Source: an uncultured Acidobacteriota bacterium (GTDB lineage: Bacteria > Acidobacteriota > UBA6911 > RPQK01 > JAJDTT01). From it: 64,000 nucleotides of DNA. The DNA lies in contig CATOST010000010.1 of the NCBI GenBank assembly GCA_951812665.1, positions 22,229-86,228 of the forward strand. The letters run 5' to 3'. Shown here in pieces: positions 43,771-51,585 of this stretch. A program made the position numbers and the translations under genes. The notes under the pieces were generated by a model. It made no database searches. It was not told the origin of the DNA and saw nothing but the letters and a program-made list of their open reading frames with translations. Numbering within the stretch: the first letter of the stretch is position 1; each line of letters opens with the position of its first letter.

Positions 43771-43872
43771 CCAACAACGCATAGCCGGAACCAACCATTC
43801 GACGCCGGAGCGGTGGTTTTCCAGCCGCCGACGCCTGGTCTGGCTCCGTCTTGCATCGCTTTGGACCGAAGA

Positions 43873-43893
43873 GGGCGCCCACAAGGGGCGCCC
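43873..43893. repeat. Family-2 hairpin forming the 3' end of the response-regulator gene
   Basis: GGGCGCCC, loop ACAAG, GGGCGCCC, immediately followed by CTA, which is the TAG stop (43896-43894) of the minus-strand regulator gene. Same geometry as at 30298-30321. A TTTTT run follows on the plus strand. Confidence 0.8.
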
Positions 43894-45315
43894 CTACGTT
43901 TTTCCGGCTCCGTAACGTTTGAGCTTGGAGATGATGGTCTGGCGGCTCACCTGGAGCGCTTCGGCGGCCCGGCTCCGGTTGTTGTCGTGGACGCGGAGGG
44001 CCTCCAGGATGAGCTCGCGTTCCAGTTGGGCCAGCCTCTGCCTCAAGGAGGCCCCCCGGGCGGGGCCCGATTCGGGTGGAAAGGAGATCCTCCCCGACAG
44101 CGCCGAAGGTGAGATGGGCCGGCCCGGCTCGGCAAGAATGACCAGCCGCTCCACTTCGTTCTCCAGTTCCCGGACATTGCCGGGCCAGAAATAGCCTCGG
44201 AGCACTTCCAGAGTCCTGGGATCGAAACCACAGCCGAACTTGTTCAGCCGCCGGCAGGAACGCTCCAGAAAGAACTGGGCCAGCTCGTCCACGTCTTCCG
44301 GCCGTGCCCTGAGAGGAGGCACCATGACGGTGAACACGTTGAGGCGGAAGAAGAGATCCTGCCGAAAGCGACGCTCGGCGACTTCCCGGCTCAGGTCCCG
44401 GTTCGTGGACGCCACCACTCGGACGTCGACCTTCTTGGGAGCTTCGGCACCCACCGGAAAGATCTCGCTCTCCTGAAGCGCCCGGAGCAGCTTCACCTGA
44501 AGGTCCAACGGCGCCTCTCCCACCTCGTCCAAAAAAATCGTGCCGCCATCGGCCAGTTCGAAGTACCCCTTCCTCTCCTCCGTCGCACCGGTGAAGGCTC
44601 CCCTCTTGTGTCCGAAAAACGCGCTCTCCACCAGGTCGGCCGGGACGGCGCCGCAGTTGACCGGGACGAAGGCCTGACCCGCTCTGGGGCTCCGATCATG
44701 AACGTACCGGGCCAGGAGCTCCTTTCCGGTTCCGGTCTCCCCCTGCAGAAAGACCGTGGAACCGGTGGGGGCCACCCGGTCCAGCGAACGAAGCAGCGCC
44801 TTGATGGCGCGGCTGCGGTAGACGAGCCTGGGTCTGGAGTCCTTCAAGAGCTGCTTTTCCTCTCGCAGCTTCACGTTTTCCGCCTCCAGACGGCTGTTGA
44901 TCCGGTGGAGCTCCCTGCCGAGACGCTCCTGCTCCCGCTTCAACTCCCAGCGGCCCAACTCCTGCTTCACCACCTTCCGCAGCGAGCGAGGATCCCAGGG
45001 TTTGGTGATGTAACGATGGACGTGCCCCTGATTGATGGCGTCCATCAGGTCCTCCGACTCGGTGTACCCGGTGAGGATGATCCGGACCGCTTGGGGCCGG
45101 ATCCGCAGCGAACGATGCAGCAACTCCACACCGCTCATGGCCGGCATCCGTTGATCCGTGATGACGGCCGAGACCTCCCGCCGGCGCAGCAGGTCCAGTG
45201 CCTCCCGGCCGGAGGCGGCCTCCAGCACCTCGTAATCGTTGATGAAGGTGCGGCGCAGCTTCTGGAGATTGCCCACCTCGTCGTCGACCACCAGCAGTGA
45301 GTGCCTGTCATTCAT
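43894..45315 (-). CDS. Sigma-54-dependent response regulator (NtrC/HydG-like)
   Basis: 473 residues. Receiver domain (about 5-120) with phospho-acceptor Asp54 in AVITDQRMP and Lys in YITKPWD; a coiled linker; AAA+ domain (about 165-400) with Walker [12 protein letters not shown], the sigma-54 contact loop GAFTGA and Walker [13 protein letters not shown]-terminal Fis-type HTH ([20 protein letters not shown]). It remodels sigma-54 holoenzyme when phosphorylated. The ATG overlaps the kinase gene stop (ATGA). Likely targets include the sigma-54 promoter at 43088. Confidence 0.95.
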   Translation of the reverse strand: MNDRHSLLVVDDEVGNLQKLRRTFINDYEVLEAASGREALDLLRRREVSAVITDQRMPAMSGVELLHRSLRIRPQAVRIILTGYTESEDLMDAINQGHVHRYITKPWDPRSLRKVVKQELGRWELKREQERLGRELHRINSRLEAENVKLREEKQLLKDSRPRLVYRSRAIKALLRSLDRVAPTGSTVFLQGETGTGKELLARYVHDRSPRAGQAFVPVNCGAVPADLVESAFFGHKRGAFTGATEERKGYFELADGGTIFLDEVGEAPLDLQVKLLRALQESEIFPVGAEAPKKVDVRVVASTNRDLSREVAERRFRQDLFFRLNVFTVMVPPLRARPEDVDELAQFFLERSCRRLNKFGCGFDPRTLEVLRGYFWPGNVRELENEVERLVILAEPGRPISPSALSGRISFPPESGPARGASLRQRLAQLERELILEALRVHDNNRSRAAEALQVSRQTIISKLKRYGAGKT

Positions 45316-47426
45316 GATTTCAGGGGCAGCCGGACGCAGAAACGGGTGCCGCGTCCCACTTCGCTCTCCACTTCGATGGACCCTTGGTGCTGTTGCACGA
45401 TCCCATAGCTGATGCTCAGACCCAGTCCCGTGCCCTGACCCACGGCCTTGGTGGTAAAGAAGGGCTCGAAGACCTTCCCCAGATGTTCCTTCTTGATTCC
45501 GGAACCGTCGTCCTCAATCTCGATCACCGCCTCTCCGTCGTCCGTCGAAGTCCGGATCCGGATCTCACCGCGATTGGGAATAGCCTGACAAGCATTGGAG
45601 AGGACGTTCATGAAGACCTGGCTCATGCGCCCCGGGTGGCATTGCACCGGGGGCATGTCCCCATAGTTTTTTTGAATTCGGATCCGGTCGCGGTATTCGT
45701 TGTGCAGCAGGTTCAACGCCAGATCCAGCGGCTCCCGGATCGGAACCCGCTGCGTCTTGTCCACGTCCATCCGGGAGAAGGTCCTCAGGTCTCCGATGAT
45801 GGCGTGGATTCGCTCGGCCCCCTCCTCGAAGTTGTCCATCAGGCGGTCGAGATCCTCGATGACGAAGTCGTAGTTGATGCGCCGCCGCAAGGAATCGAGC
45901 GTCTCCCGATCCTCCGGCTTGAGTCCGGAACGGCTATCGTAGAAGCGGATCACCTCTTCCAGCTTCTGAACGTACTGGCGCAGGAAATCGGTGTTGCCGT
46001 AGATGAAGTTGAGGGGATTCTTGATCTCGTGGGCGATGCCGGCGACCAGTTGGCCCAGCGACGCCATCTTTTCGCTCTGCACCAGTTGGACCTGCGTGTC
46101 CTTGAGTTCCTGATACGCCTTCCGAACTTCCCGGCCGCTCCGCTCCAGCTCGCTGGTCCTCTTCTTGACCTTCTCTTCCAGGCTGCGATTGAGCTCGATC
46201 AGGGCCTGGCTCCGATCCTGAAGCGACTGGGCCATTTCATTGAAGGTCACCGCCAACTCGCCGATTTCGTCCCGGGAGGCCACCTGCACCCGCTGGTCCA
46301 GCTCGCCGCCGGCCAGCACCCGGGCGCCCCGGGTGAGCCGTTTGACCGGGATGGTGATGCCCCGGGCGATGGAGTAGGTCAGCAGTCCCACCAGCAGGGC
46401 GGTCAGCGAGACGGCCCCCATCAGCACCTGCTTGAGGTCCTGCACGGGGGCGAAGATGTCTTCGTCGTTGATGCCCACTCCGCAGATCCACCGGAAAAAA
46501 TCATGATTCACCACCGCCAGGCCGCTGATCTTGGAGGTGCCGGGAGGATACTCGTAGTAGAAGTGGGTGGCGCCGCCGGCGATGGCGTCCTGGAGATCTT
46601 CGAGGCCGTGGTCCTCCGCCAGACGCGACCCGTAGTTGTCCACCAGCGGAACTCTCCCCCCTCCTGAACCGGGCCGATTCCTCCGGTACTTGTGGCCGAT
46701 GACGGTGTTGATGTCCTTTCCGAAGAGAAAGGCGTATCCGGAGGTCAGGGAGCGCTGCTCCAGGTCCTCTTCGATGTTATCCAGAATCGCCTGGACGTAC
46801 TCCCAGTTCATGTAGGCCAGGATCCCACCGAGCACCGCCCCCTCCGACATGAAGGGAGCCGCGAATCCAATGGATCTCTGGCGGGCGATATCGTCGTCCT
46901 GATAGGAGTAGAGTTGCCGGATCAGAGGCGAGGCGTGCCAGTCCAGGTAGCCGAAACGCCCTTGGCGGACCTCCTCCAGCCAACTGCCGTCCTCGGTGTA
47001 GGAAAGCAGGCTTTGTCCCCGCAGGTGCGCCAGCCGTTCCGGGTCCAGGCGTAACCCCACGGCGTTCCGGTCGAAACTGCTGGTGGAGAGCACACGGCCC
47101 TCCACATCGAACAGCACCAGCAGATCGTAGACCTCGTGCACGACCACCAGTTGGTTCAGCAGCAGGGTGGGAGGATCGACTCGCCGCGTCAGATAGTCTC
47201 CCAGCTCCCGGTAGAGGGTCATGGAGACCGTCTCTTCCTTCTTCTCCAGGATCGAAAGCCGGATGTTGTCGGCGATGCCCTGGGCGACCTGCTCCAGATA
47301 GAGGACGGTCCGGTCCTGGGTGATCTGCTCCTTGGCCTGGTGGTAGGCGAAGTAACAGATGGCGGCCAGGGGGATCACCGCCAAGGGGAGAATGAAGAGG
47401 ACCAGCTTGTGCCGGAGGCTTCTCAC
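45312..47426 (-). CDS. Membrane sensor histidine kinase with Cache-type sensor
   Basis: 704 residues. TM1 (LVLFILPLAVIPLAAICYFA), a periplasmic double-Cache-like sensor (about 30-330, with YLEQVAQGIADNIRLSI and GYAFLFGKDINTVIGH), TM2 (VSLTALLVGLLTYSIARG), HAMP, coiled coil, HisKA with GIAHEIKNPLNFIYGN (His about 466), and HATPase with NVLSNACQAI, EDDGSGI and GQGTGLGLSIS. It senses an extracytoplasmic small molecule and phosphorylates the overlapping downstream regulator. A hairpin array lies immediately upstream. Confidence 0.94.
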   Translation of the reverse strand: MRSLRHKLVLFILPLAVIPLAAICYFAYHQAKEQITQDRTVLYLEQVAQGIADNIRLSILEKKEETVSMTLYRELGDYLTRRVDPPTLLLNQLVVVHEVYDLLVLFDVEGRVLSTSSFDRNAVGLRLDPERLAHLRGQSLLSYTEDGSWLEEVRQGRFGYLDWHASPLIRQLYSYQDDDIARQRSIGFAAPFMSEGAVLGGILAYMNWEYVQAILDNIEEDLEQRSLTSGYAFLFGKDINTVIGHKYRRNRPGSGGGRVPLVDNYGSRLAEDHGLEDLQDAIAGGATHFYYEYPPGTSKISGLAVVNHDFFRWICGVGINDEDIFAPVQDLKQVLMGAVSLTALLVGLLTYSIARGITIPVKRLTRGARVLAGGELDQRVQVASRDEIGELAVTFNEMAQSLQDRSQALIELNRSLEEKVKKRTSELERSGREVRKAYQELKDTQVQLVQSEKMASLGQLVAGIAHEIKNPLNFIYGNTDFLRQYVQKLEEVIRFYDSRSGLKPEDRETLDSLRRRINYDFVIEDLDRLMDNFEEGAERIHAIIGDLRTFSRMDVDKTQRVPIREPLDLALNLLHNEYRDRIRIQKNYGDMPPVQCHPGRMSQVFMNVLSNACQAIPNRGEIRIRTSTDDGEAVIEIEDDGSGIKKEHLGKVFEPFFTTKAVGQGTGLGLSISYGIVQQHQGSIEVESEVGRGTRFCVRLPLKS

Positions 47427-47511
47427 GGGGCTCGCTTCAATGTCCAGTGTATAGACAGTTCAGTGACAAATTTTACTACATTTGGTGTCTATGTCAACGG
47501 ATGGGGGGAGG

Positions 47512-47817
47512 GGCGGCTTTCTTGCCGCCCACTGGAGGGGCGACTTTCTTGTCGCCCATTGGAGGGGCGGCATTCTTGCCGCCCACTGGGACAGGCGGCT
47601 TTCTTGCCGCCCACTGGGACAGGCGACTTTCTTGTCGCCCACTGGAGGGGCGGCTTTCTTGCCGCCCACTGGGACAGGCGACTTTCTTGTCGCCTGCTCT
47701 TCTGTGTTGCTGCTCGATTCGGTAGCCGGAAAGCGTATAGTGGGGACTCCGTCCCCCCTGCCCCCCTTTTCGGCGACAAGAAAGTCGCCGCTCCTGTTCG
47801 GCGGCAAGAAAGCCGCC
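47512..47817. repeat. Largest composite family-1 element: 7 + 2 hairpins around a core
   Basis: Left arm of seven TTTCTT-loop units at 47512, 47539, 47566, 47594, 47622, 47649 and 47677 (27-28 bp apart, stems alternating GGCGGC and GGCGAC, each with its matching partner); a core of about 50 bp; the palindrome GGGGACTCCGTCCCC with CCCCCC; then AAGAAA-loop units at 47772 and 47800. It occupies most of the 407-bp gap between the kinase start and the racemase stop at 47834. No gene is seen in the gap. Confidence 0.92.
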
Positions 47818-47833
47818 GCTCCTGTCGCCGCTC

Positions 47834-48946
47834 CTAGGCGGGTCTGAACGTCTCGGTCCGAACGGTGATCCGATCGATCCACTCCAGGTCGGGCTCGTAG
47901 CCGATCCCGGGGTCGGTGGAAGGAGTGATGGTCCCGTCGGAGTCGACCTCGATGGGAGGCCGGGCCGTGTCCCGATGGAAATAGCGGCGGCTGGCCGAGA
48001 CGTCGCCGGGGAGAGTGAAGTTCTCCAGAGTGGAGAGAGCCACATTGTGGGCCCGTCCGATGCCGGTCTCCAACATGCCTCCGCACCAGACCGGAACGCC
48101 TTGGGCCCGGCAGACGTCGTGGACCGCCTTGGCCTCGGTGTGTCCTCCCACGCGTCCCATCTTGATGTTGACGATGCGGCAGGCTCCCACGGCGATGGCA
48201 TGGTCGGCGTCCCGCCGGTGGCGAATCGATTCGTCCAGACAGATGGGAGTCCGGAGCCGGGCCTGGAGCTCGACGTGCCGGAAGACGTCGTCGTACTCCA
48301 ACGGCTGCTCCATCATCAGCAGGTTGAACTGGTCCAGTTCGGCCAGGTGGTCGAAGTCGGCCCAGCCGTAGGCGGAGTTGGCGTCCACCATGAGTGAGAT
48401 CCGGGGAAAGCGCTTGCGGACGGCGGCCACGATGTCGAGATCCCAACCCGGCTTGATCTTGATCTTGATCCGCTGGTATCCGGCCTCCAGTTCCTCCTCG
48501 ATCTTGCGCAGGAGAATGTCGGGGTGATCCTGGATGCCGATGGAGACCCCGCACGGGATCCGGCGATGGCGTCCCCCCAGGAGCTTCCACAGGGGCACTC
48601 CCGCCGCCTTGGCCTGGAGATCCCAGAGCGCGGCCTCGAGACCGGCCTTGGCCATGGGATGCCCTCGGACCGACCGGACCCGGCCCGGAAACTCGTCCGC
48701 CCGGCTGAACCGGACACCCAACATCCGAGGGACCAGGAACCGGCTCAGGACCGGCCAGACGGTGTCCACCGTCTCATAGCTGAATCCTGGCGCATCGTCG
48801 GCGACACACTCGCCCCAGCCGGAAAGCCCGTCCGCCCGGACCTCCACCAACAGGACCCGGCGGCCGTGGACCCGGCCGAAGCTGGTCTCGAAGAAATGGA
48901 CGAGAGGAAGGCTGATTTCGCGAACGACAACCCGCTCCAGCTTCAC
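47834..48946 (-). CDS. Enolase-superfamily o-succinylbenzoate synthase / N-acylamino acid racemase
   Basis: 370 residues from a GTG at 48946 (GGAAAGA upstream). MLE-subgroup signature: capping domain, catalytic lysines in YQRIKIKIKPGWD, metal ligands in LMVDANSAY, MEQPL and CLDES, second lysine in VNIKMGRVGG and the lid GGMLETGIGRAHN, which is typical of the OSBS/NAAAR family. Reactions are syn-dehydration in menaquinone synthesis or racemisation of N-acyl amino acids. Coupling by a GTGA overlap to a hydantoinase B gene, and no men genes nearby, favour racemase. The stop codon abuts a repeat array. Confidence 0.85.
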   Translation of the reverse strand: MKLERVVVREISLPLVHFFETSFGRVHGRRVLLVEVRADGLSGWGECVADDAPGFSYETVDTVWPVLSRFLVPRMLGVRFSRADEFPGRVRSVRGHPMAKAGLEAALWDLQAKAAGVPLWKLLGGRHRRIPCGVSIGIQDHPDILLRKIEEELEAGYQRIKIKIKPGWDLDIVAAVRKRFPRISLMVDANSAYGWADFDHLAELDQFNLLMMEQPLEYDDVFRHVELQARLRTPICLDESIRHRRDADHAIAVGACRIVNIKMGRVGGHTEAKAVHDVCRAQGVPVWCGGMLETGIGRAHNVALSTLENFTLPGDVSASRRYFHRDTARPPIEVDSDGTITPSTDPGIGYEPDLEWIDRITVRTETFRPA

Positions 48947-50562
48947 TCTTTCCGCTTTCCTCTTTTCTGTTCCCTCTCTCCTCTCCTCCCCCATCCCCCT
49001 CCTCCGGGGGTTTCGATCCGGACGGCCTGCCCGGCCCTGAGTTGGAGCGACACCTTGCCGGCGAGGTTTCTGCGACGGCCCCGGACCACCAGGTAGTTCC
49101 GCCCCTTCTTCCCGGTCTCTCCTCCGTTGAGTCCGTAGGGAGGGTTGACCCGCCTCTCCGAGAGGATGGTGGTGGTGCAGTCGGTCAGGGCCTCCAGGGT
49201 CCGGACGATTCCATCCCCGCCTCGATATTTGCCCTTGGCGCCAGACCCGTATCTCAAACGGTATTCCCGAACCCGAAGCGGGACATCGTACTCCAGGGCT
49301 TCGATGGGGGTGTTCAGGGAGTTGGTCATATGGGTGTGCACGCCGCTGGTCCCGGGGCCGGCCGGGCCGGCCCCCATACCGCCCCCGATGGTTTCGTAGT
49401 AGGAAAAGGGCTTGCCCGTGCCGGGGTAGACCCCGCCGATGGAGATGTTGTTCATGGTGCCGCTGCTGGCGGCCGGGATCTGGTCGGGAAGGGCTTGGGC
49501 CAGGGCCCGGAGCAGGACGTCCACGATCCGCTGGGAGGTCTCCACGTTGCCGCCCGCCGTCGCTGCCGGGAACCGGGCGTCCACCACGCTTCCCGGCGGC
49601 GTGGAGACGCGGACCGAGCGCATCAGCCCGGCGCTGGCCGGAGCATAGTCGGGAGCCAGGCAGCGGAGGACGTAGTAGACGGCGGACCGGGTGACGGAGC
49701 GGACGGCGTTGAGGCAACCGGGCATTTGGGGAGCCGACCCCGCAAAATCGATCTTCATGGAATTGCTGGTGACCCGGATGCTGACACGAATCGGGACCGG
49801 CTCCGACCCCTCTCCGGGGTCGGCCTCATCCAACAGGTCCTCGGCCGTGTAGCGTCCGTCCGGGATCCGGCGAATGGTCTGCCGCATGATCTTCGCCGAA
49901 TAGTCCTGCAGAGCCCGGCAATACTTTTCCACCTCGGCTCTCCCGTTCTTTGCGACCAGCGCCCGCAGCCGCTTGTCACCGACTCTCAGCGACCCCACCT
50001 GGGCGGCCAGATCCCCTTCCCGCTCCAAGGGGGTGCGGACGTTGCTGAGGAGGAGGCGGAGCAGGTCGACGTTCAATCGGCCCCGCCGGTAGAGCTTGGT
50101 CGGCGGAATCCGAATACCCTCCTGGAAGACGTCCCGGCTCAAGGGCATGGATCCGGGGGACATTCCCCCCACGTCCGCGTGATGGGCGCGAACGGCCACA
50201 TAGAAGACGGGGCGGGCGAACCTGTCCGAAGGTTCGAACACGGGCGCCACCATGGTGAGATCGGGCAGGTGGGTCCCCCCGGCGAAGGGGTCGTTGAGGA
50301 TCACCACGTCGCCCGGCTGCAGGGGTTCGTGGTCGAGAGCCGCCTCGACCGACATCGGCATGGAGCCCAGATGGACCGGCATATGGTCCCCCATGGCCAC
50401 GAGCTGCGCCTTCGAGTCGAAGAGCGCGCAGGAGTAGTCCCGGCGCTCCCGGACGTTGGAGGAATACGCAGTGCGGTGGAGCACCGTCCCCATCTCCTCG
50501 GGGACCGAGGTCAGGAGGTGCCGATAGACCTCGAGTCGAACGGGATGGATGCGTTTCGCCAC
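48943..50562 (-). CDS. Hydantoinase/oxoprolinase B-type subunit
   Basis: 539 residues from a GTG at 50562, chosen because IHPVRLEVYRHLLTSVPEEM matches the family N-terminus; there is no good ribosome-binding site. Family motifs: RTAYSSNVRERRDYSCALFD, GDVVILNDPFAGGTHLPD, HHADVGGMSPGSMP and ETIGGGMGAGPAGPGTSGVH. HyuB-type proteins act with HyuA in ATP-dependent opening of hydantoins or 5-oxoproline, but no hyuA is in the window. The C-terminus ends in a purine-tract-encoded REQKRGKRKE. It precedes and overlaps the racemase gene. Confidence 0.9.
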   Translation of the reverse strand: MAKRIHPVRLEVYRHLLTSVPEEMGTVLHRTAYSSNVRERRDYSCALFDSKAQLVAMGDHMPVHLGSMPMSVEAALDHEPLQPGDVVILNDPFAGGTHLPDLTMVAPVFEPSDRFARPVFYVAVRAHHADVGGMSPGSMPLSRDVFQEGIRIPPTKLYRRGRLNVDLLRLLLSNVRTPLEREGDLAAQVGSLRVGDKRLRALVAKNGRAEVEKYCRALQDYSAKIMRQTIRRIPDGRYTAEDLLDEADPGEGSEPVPIRVSIRVTSNSMKIDFAGSAPQMPGCLNAVRSVTRSAVYYVLRCLAPDYAPASAGLMRSVRVSTPPGSVVDARFPAATAGGNVETSQRIVDVLLRALAQALPDQIPAASSGTMNNISIGGVYPGTGKPFSYYETIGGGMGAGPAGPGTSGVHTHMTNSLNTPIEALEYDVPLRVREYRLRYGSGAKGKYRGGDGIVRTLEALTDCTTTILSERRVNPPYGLNGGETGKKGRNYLVVRGRRRNLAGKVSLQLRAGQAVRIETPGGGGWGRRGEREQKRGKRKE

Positions 50563-50710
50563 GGGGGCAAAGATAGCAGAAGAGAGGAAAGAGAAAACAG
50601 GAAAGAGGAAAGAGTACGAGGATTCCAAGGTCAAGTGGAGGACAGCCTGAACAGCCTGGGCAACGCCCCTCTTCACTCTTTTCTCTTTTCTATTTCCTCT
50701 TTCCCAAGCT

Positions 50711-50719
50711 TGCTATAAT
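50711..50719 (+). promoter_or_regulatory. Extended -10 promoter of the prenyltransferase gene
   Basis: TGCTATAAT (TGnTATAAT). The -10 ends 11 bp before the ATG at 50731, so transcription should begin about 4-6 nt before it. No Shine-Dalgarno fits, which points to a leaderless or nearly leaderless mRNA. Confidence 0.6.
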
Positions 50720-50730
50720 CGCGCGCTCTC

Positions 50731-51585
50731 ATGCAACGACTGGTGCTCACGCTGCAGATGATCAAGTTCGAGCACACCGTCTTCGCCCTGCCCTTTGCTT
50801 TTCTGGGAGCCCTTCTGGCCCAGCGCGGGCTGCCCGGGGGGGAGACCTGTATCTGGATCGTGGGGGCGATGGTGGGGGCGAGAAGCGCGGCCATGGCCTT
50901 CAATCGACTGGTGGACCGGCGCCAGGACCGGCTCAATCCCCGGACCGCCGGCCGGGAGCTCCCACGGGGGCTGCTGGAACCCGGTTTCGTCAGCGGCTTC
51001 ATTCTGGCGTCCGCGGGGCTCTTCTTCTTCTCGGCCTGGAGGTTGAATCCGCTCGCCCTGCTGCTGTCGCCCCCGGCCCTGGCCATCGTCCTGCTCTACA
51101 GCTATACGAAGAGGTTCACCTCGCTGTCCCACCTGTTCCTGGGCCTCTCCCTGGCTATCGCGCCGGTCGGGGGTTGGGTGGCGGTGCGGGGAGAGCTCTC
51201 CCTGGACCCGTTCTACCTCGCGGCGGCCGTTCTGCTCTGGGTGGCCGGCTTCGACATCATCTATTCCTGCCAGGACACGGAATTCGACCGCCGCATGGGC
51301 CTGTACTCGATCCCGGGCCGCCTGGGAGTGGCCGCGGCCCTGAAGCTCTCGGCGCTCCTCCACGCCGGGATGGTGGCCGTCCTGGGCTACGCTTTTCACT
51401 CCTTCGAGCTGGGCCTGCTGAGCTGGGCCGGCCTGATTCTGGTGACGGCCGCCCTGATCTACGAACATCGAATCGTCAGTCCTTCCGACCTGAGCCGGGT
51501 CAACGCCGCGTTTTTCATGGTCAACGGCGTTATCAGTCTAGGACTGCTTCTGTTCGTAGGTCTGGATCTATGGCTGTTCCGGTAG
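50731..51585 (+). CDS. UbiA-family prenyltransferase
   Basis: 284 residues and about eight membrane helices. The first Asp-rich motif is AMAFNRLVDRRQDRLNPRT (NxxxDxxxD), the second is YSCQDTEFDRRMGLYSIP, and LLYSYTKRFT lies between. It attaches a polyprenyl chain to an aromatic acid (4-hydroxybenzoate or dihydroxynaphthoate) for a quinone in the inner membrane. The sequence resembles UbiA-type 4-hydroxybenzoate transferases, but the menaquinone pathway is also possible. The end overlaps the pilB-like start. Confidence 0.85.
   Translation: MQRLVLTLQMIKFEHTVFALPFAFLGALLAQRGLPGGETCIWIVGAMVGARSAAMAFNRLVDRRQDRLNPRTAGRELPRGLLEPGFVSGFILASAGLFFFSAWRLNPLALLLSPPALAIVLLYSYTKRFTSLSHLFLGLSLAIAPVGGWVAVRGELSLDPFYLAAAVLLWVAGFDIIYSCQDTEFDRRMGLYSIPGRLGVAAALKLSALLHAGMVAVLGYAFHSFELGLLSWAGLILVTAALIYEHRIVSPSDLSRVNAAFFMVNGVISLGLLLFVGLDLWLFR

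Noticed and set aside
47512..47694. Regular 27-28-bp repeats resembling a CRISPR array
   Set aside because: The conserved part is an 18-bp palindrome and the gaps are about 10 bp and nearly identical, so there are no variable spacers, and no cas genes are present.
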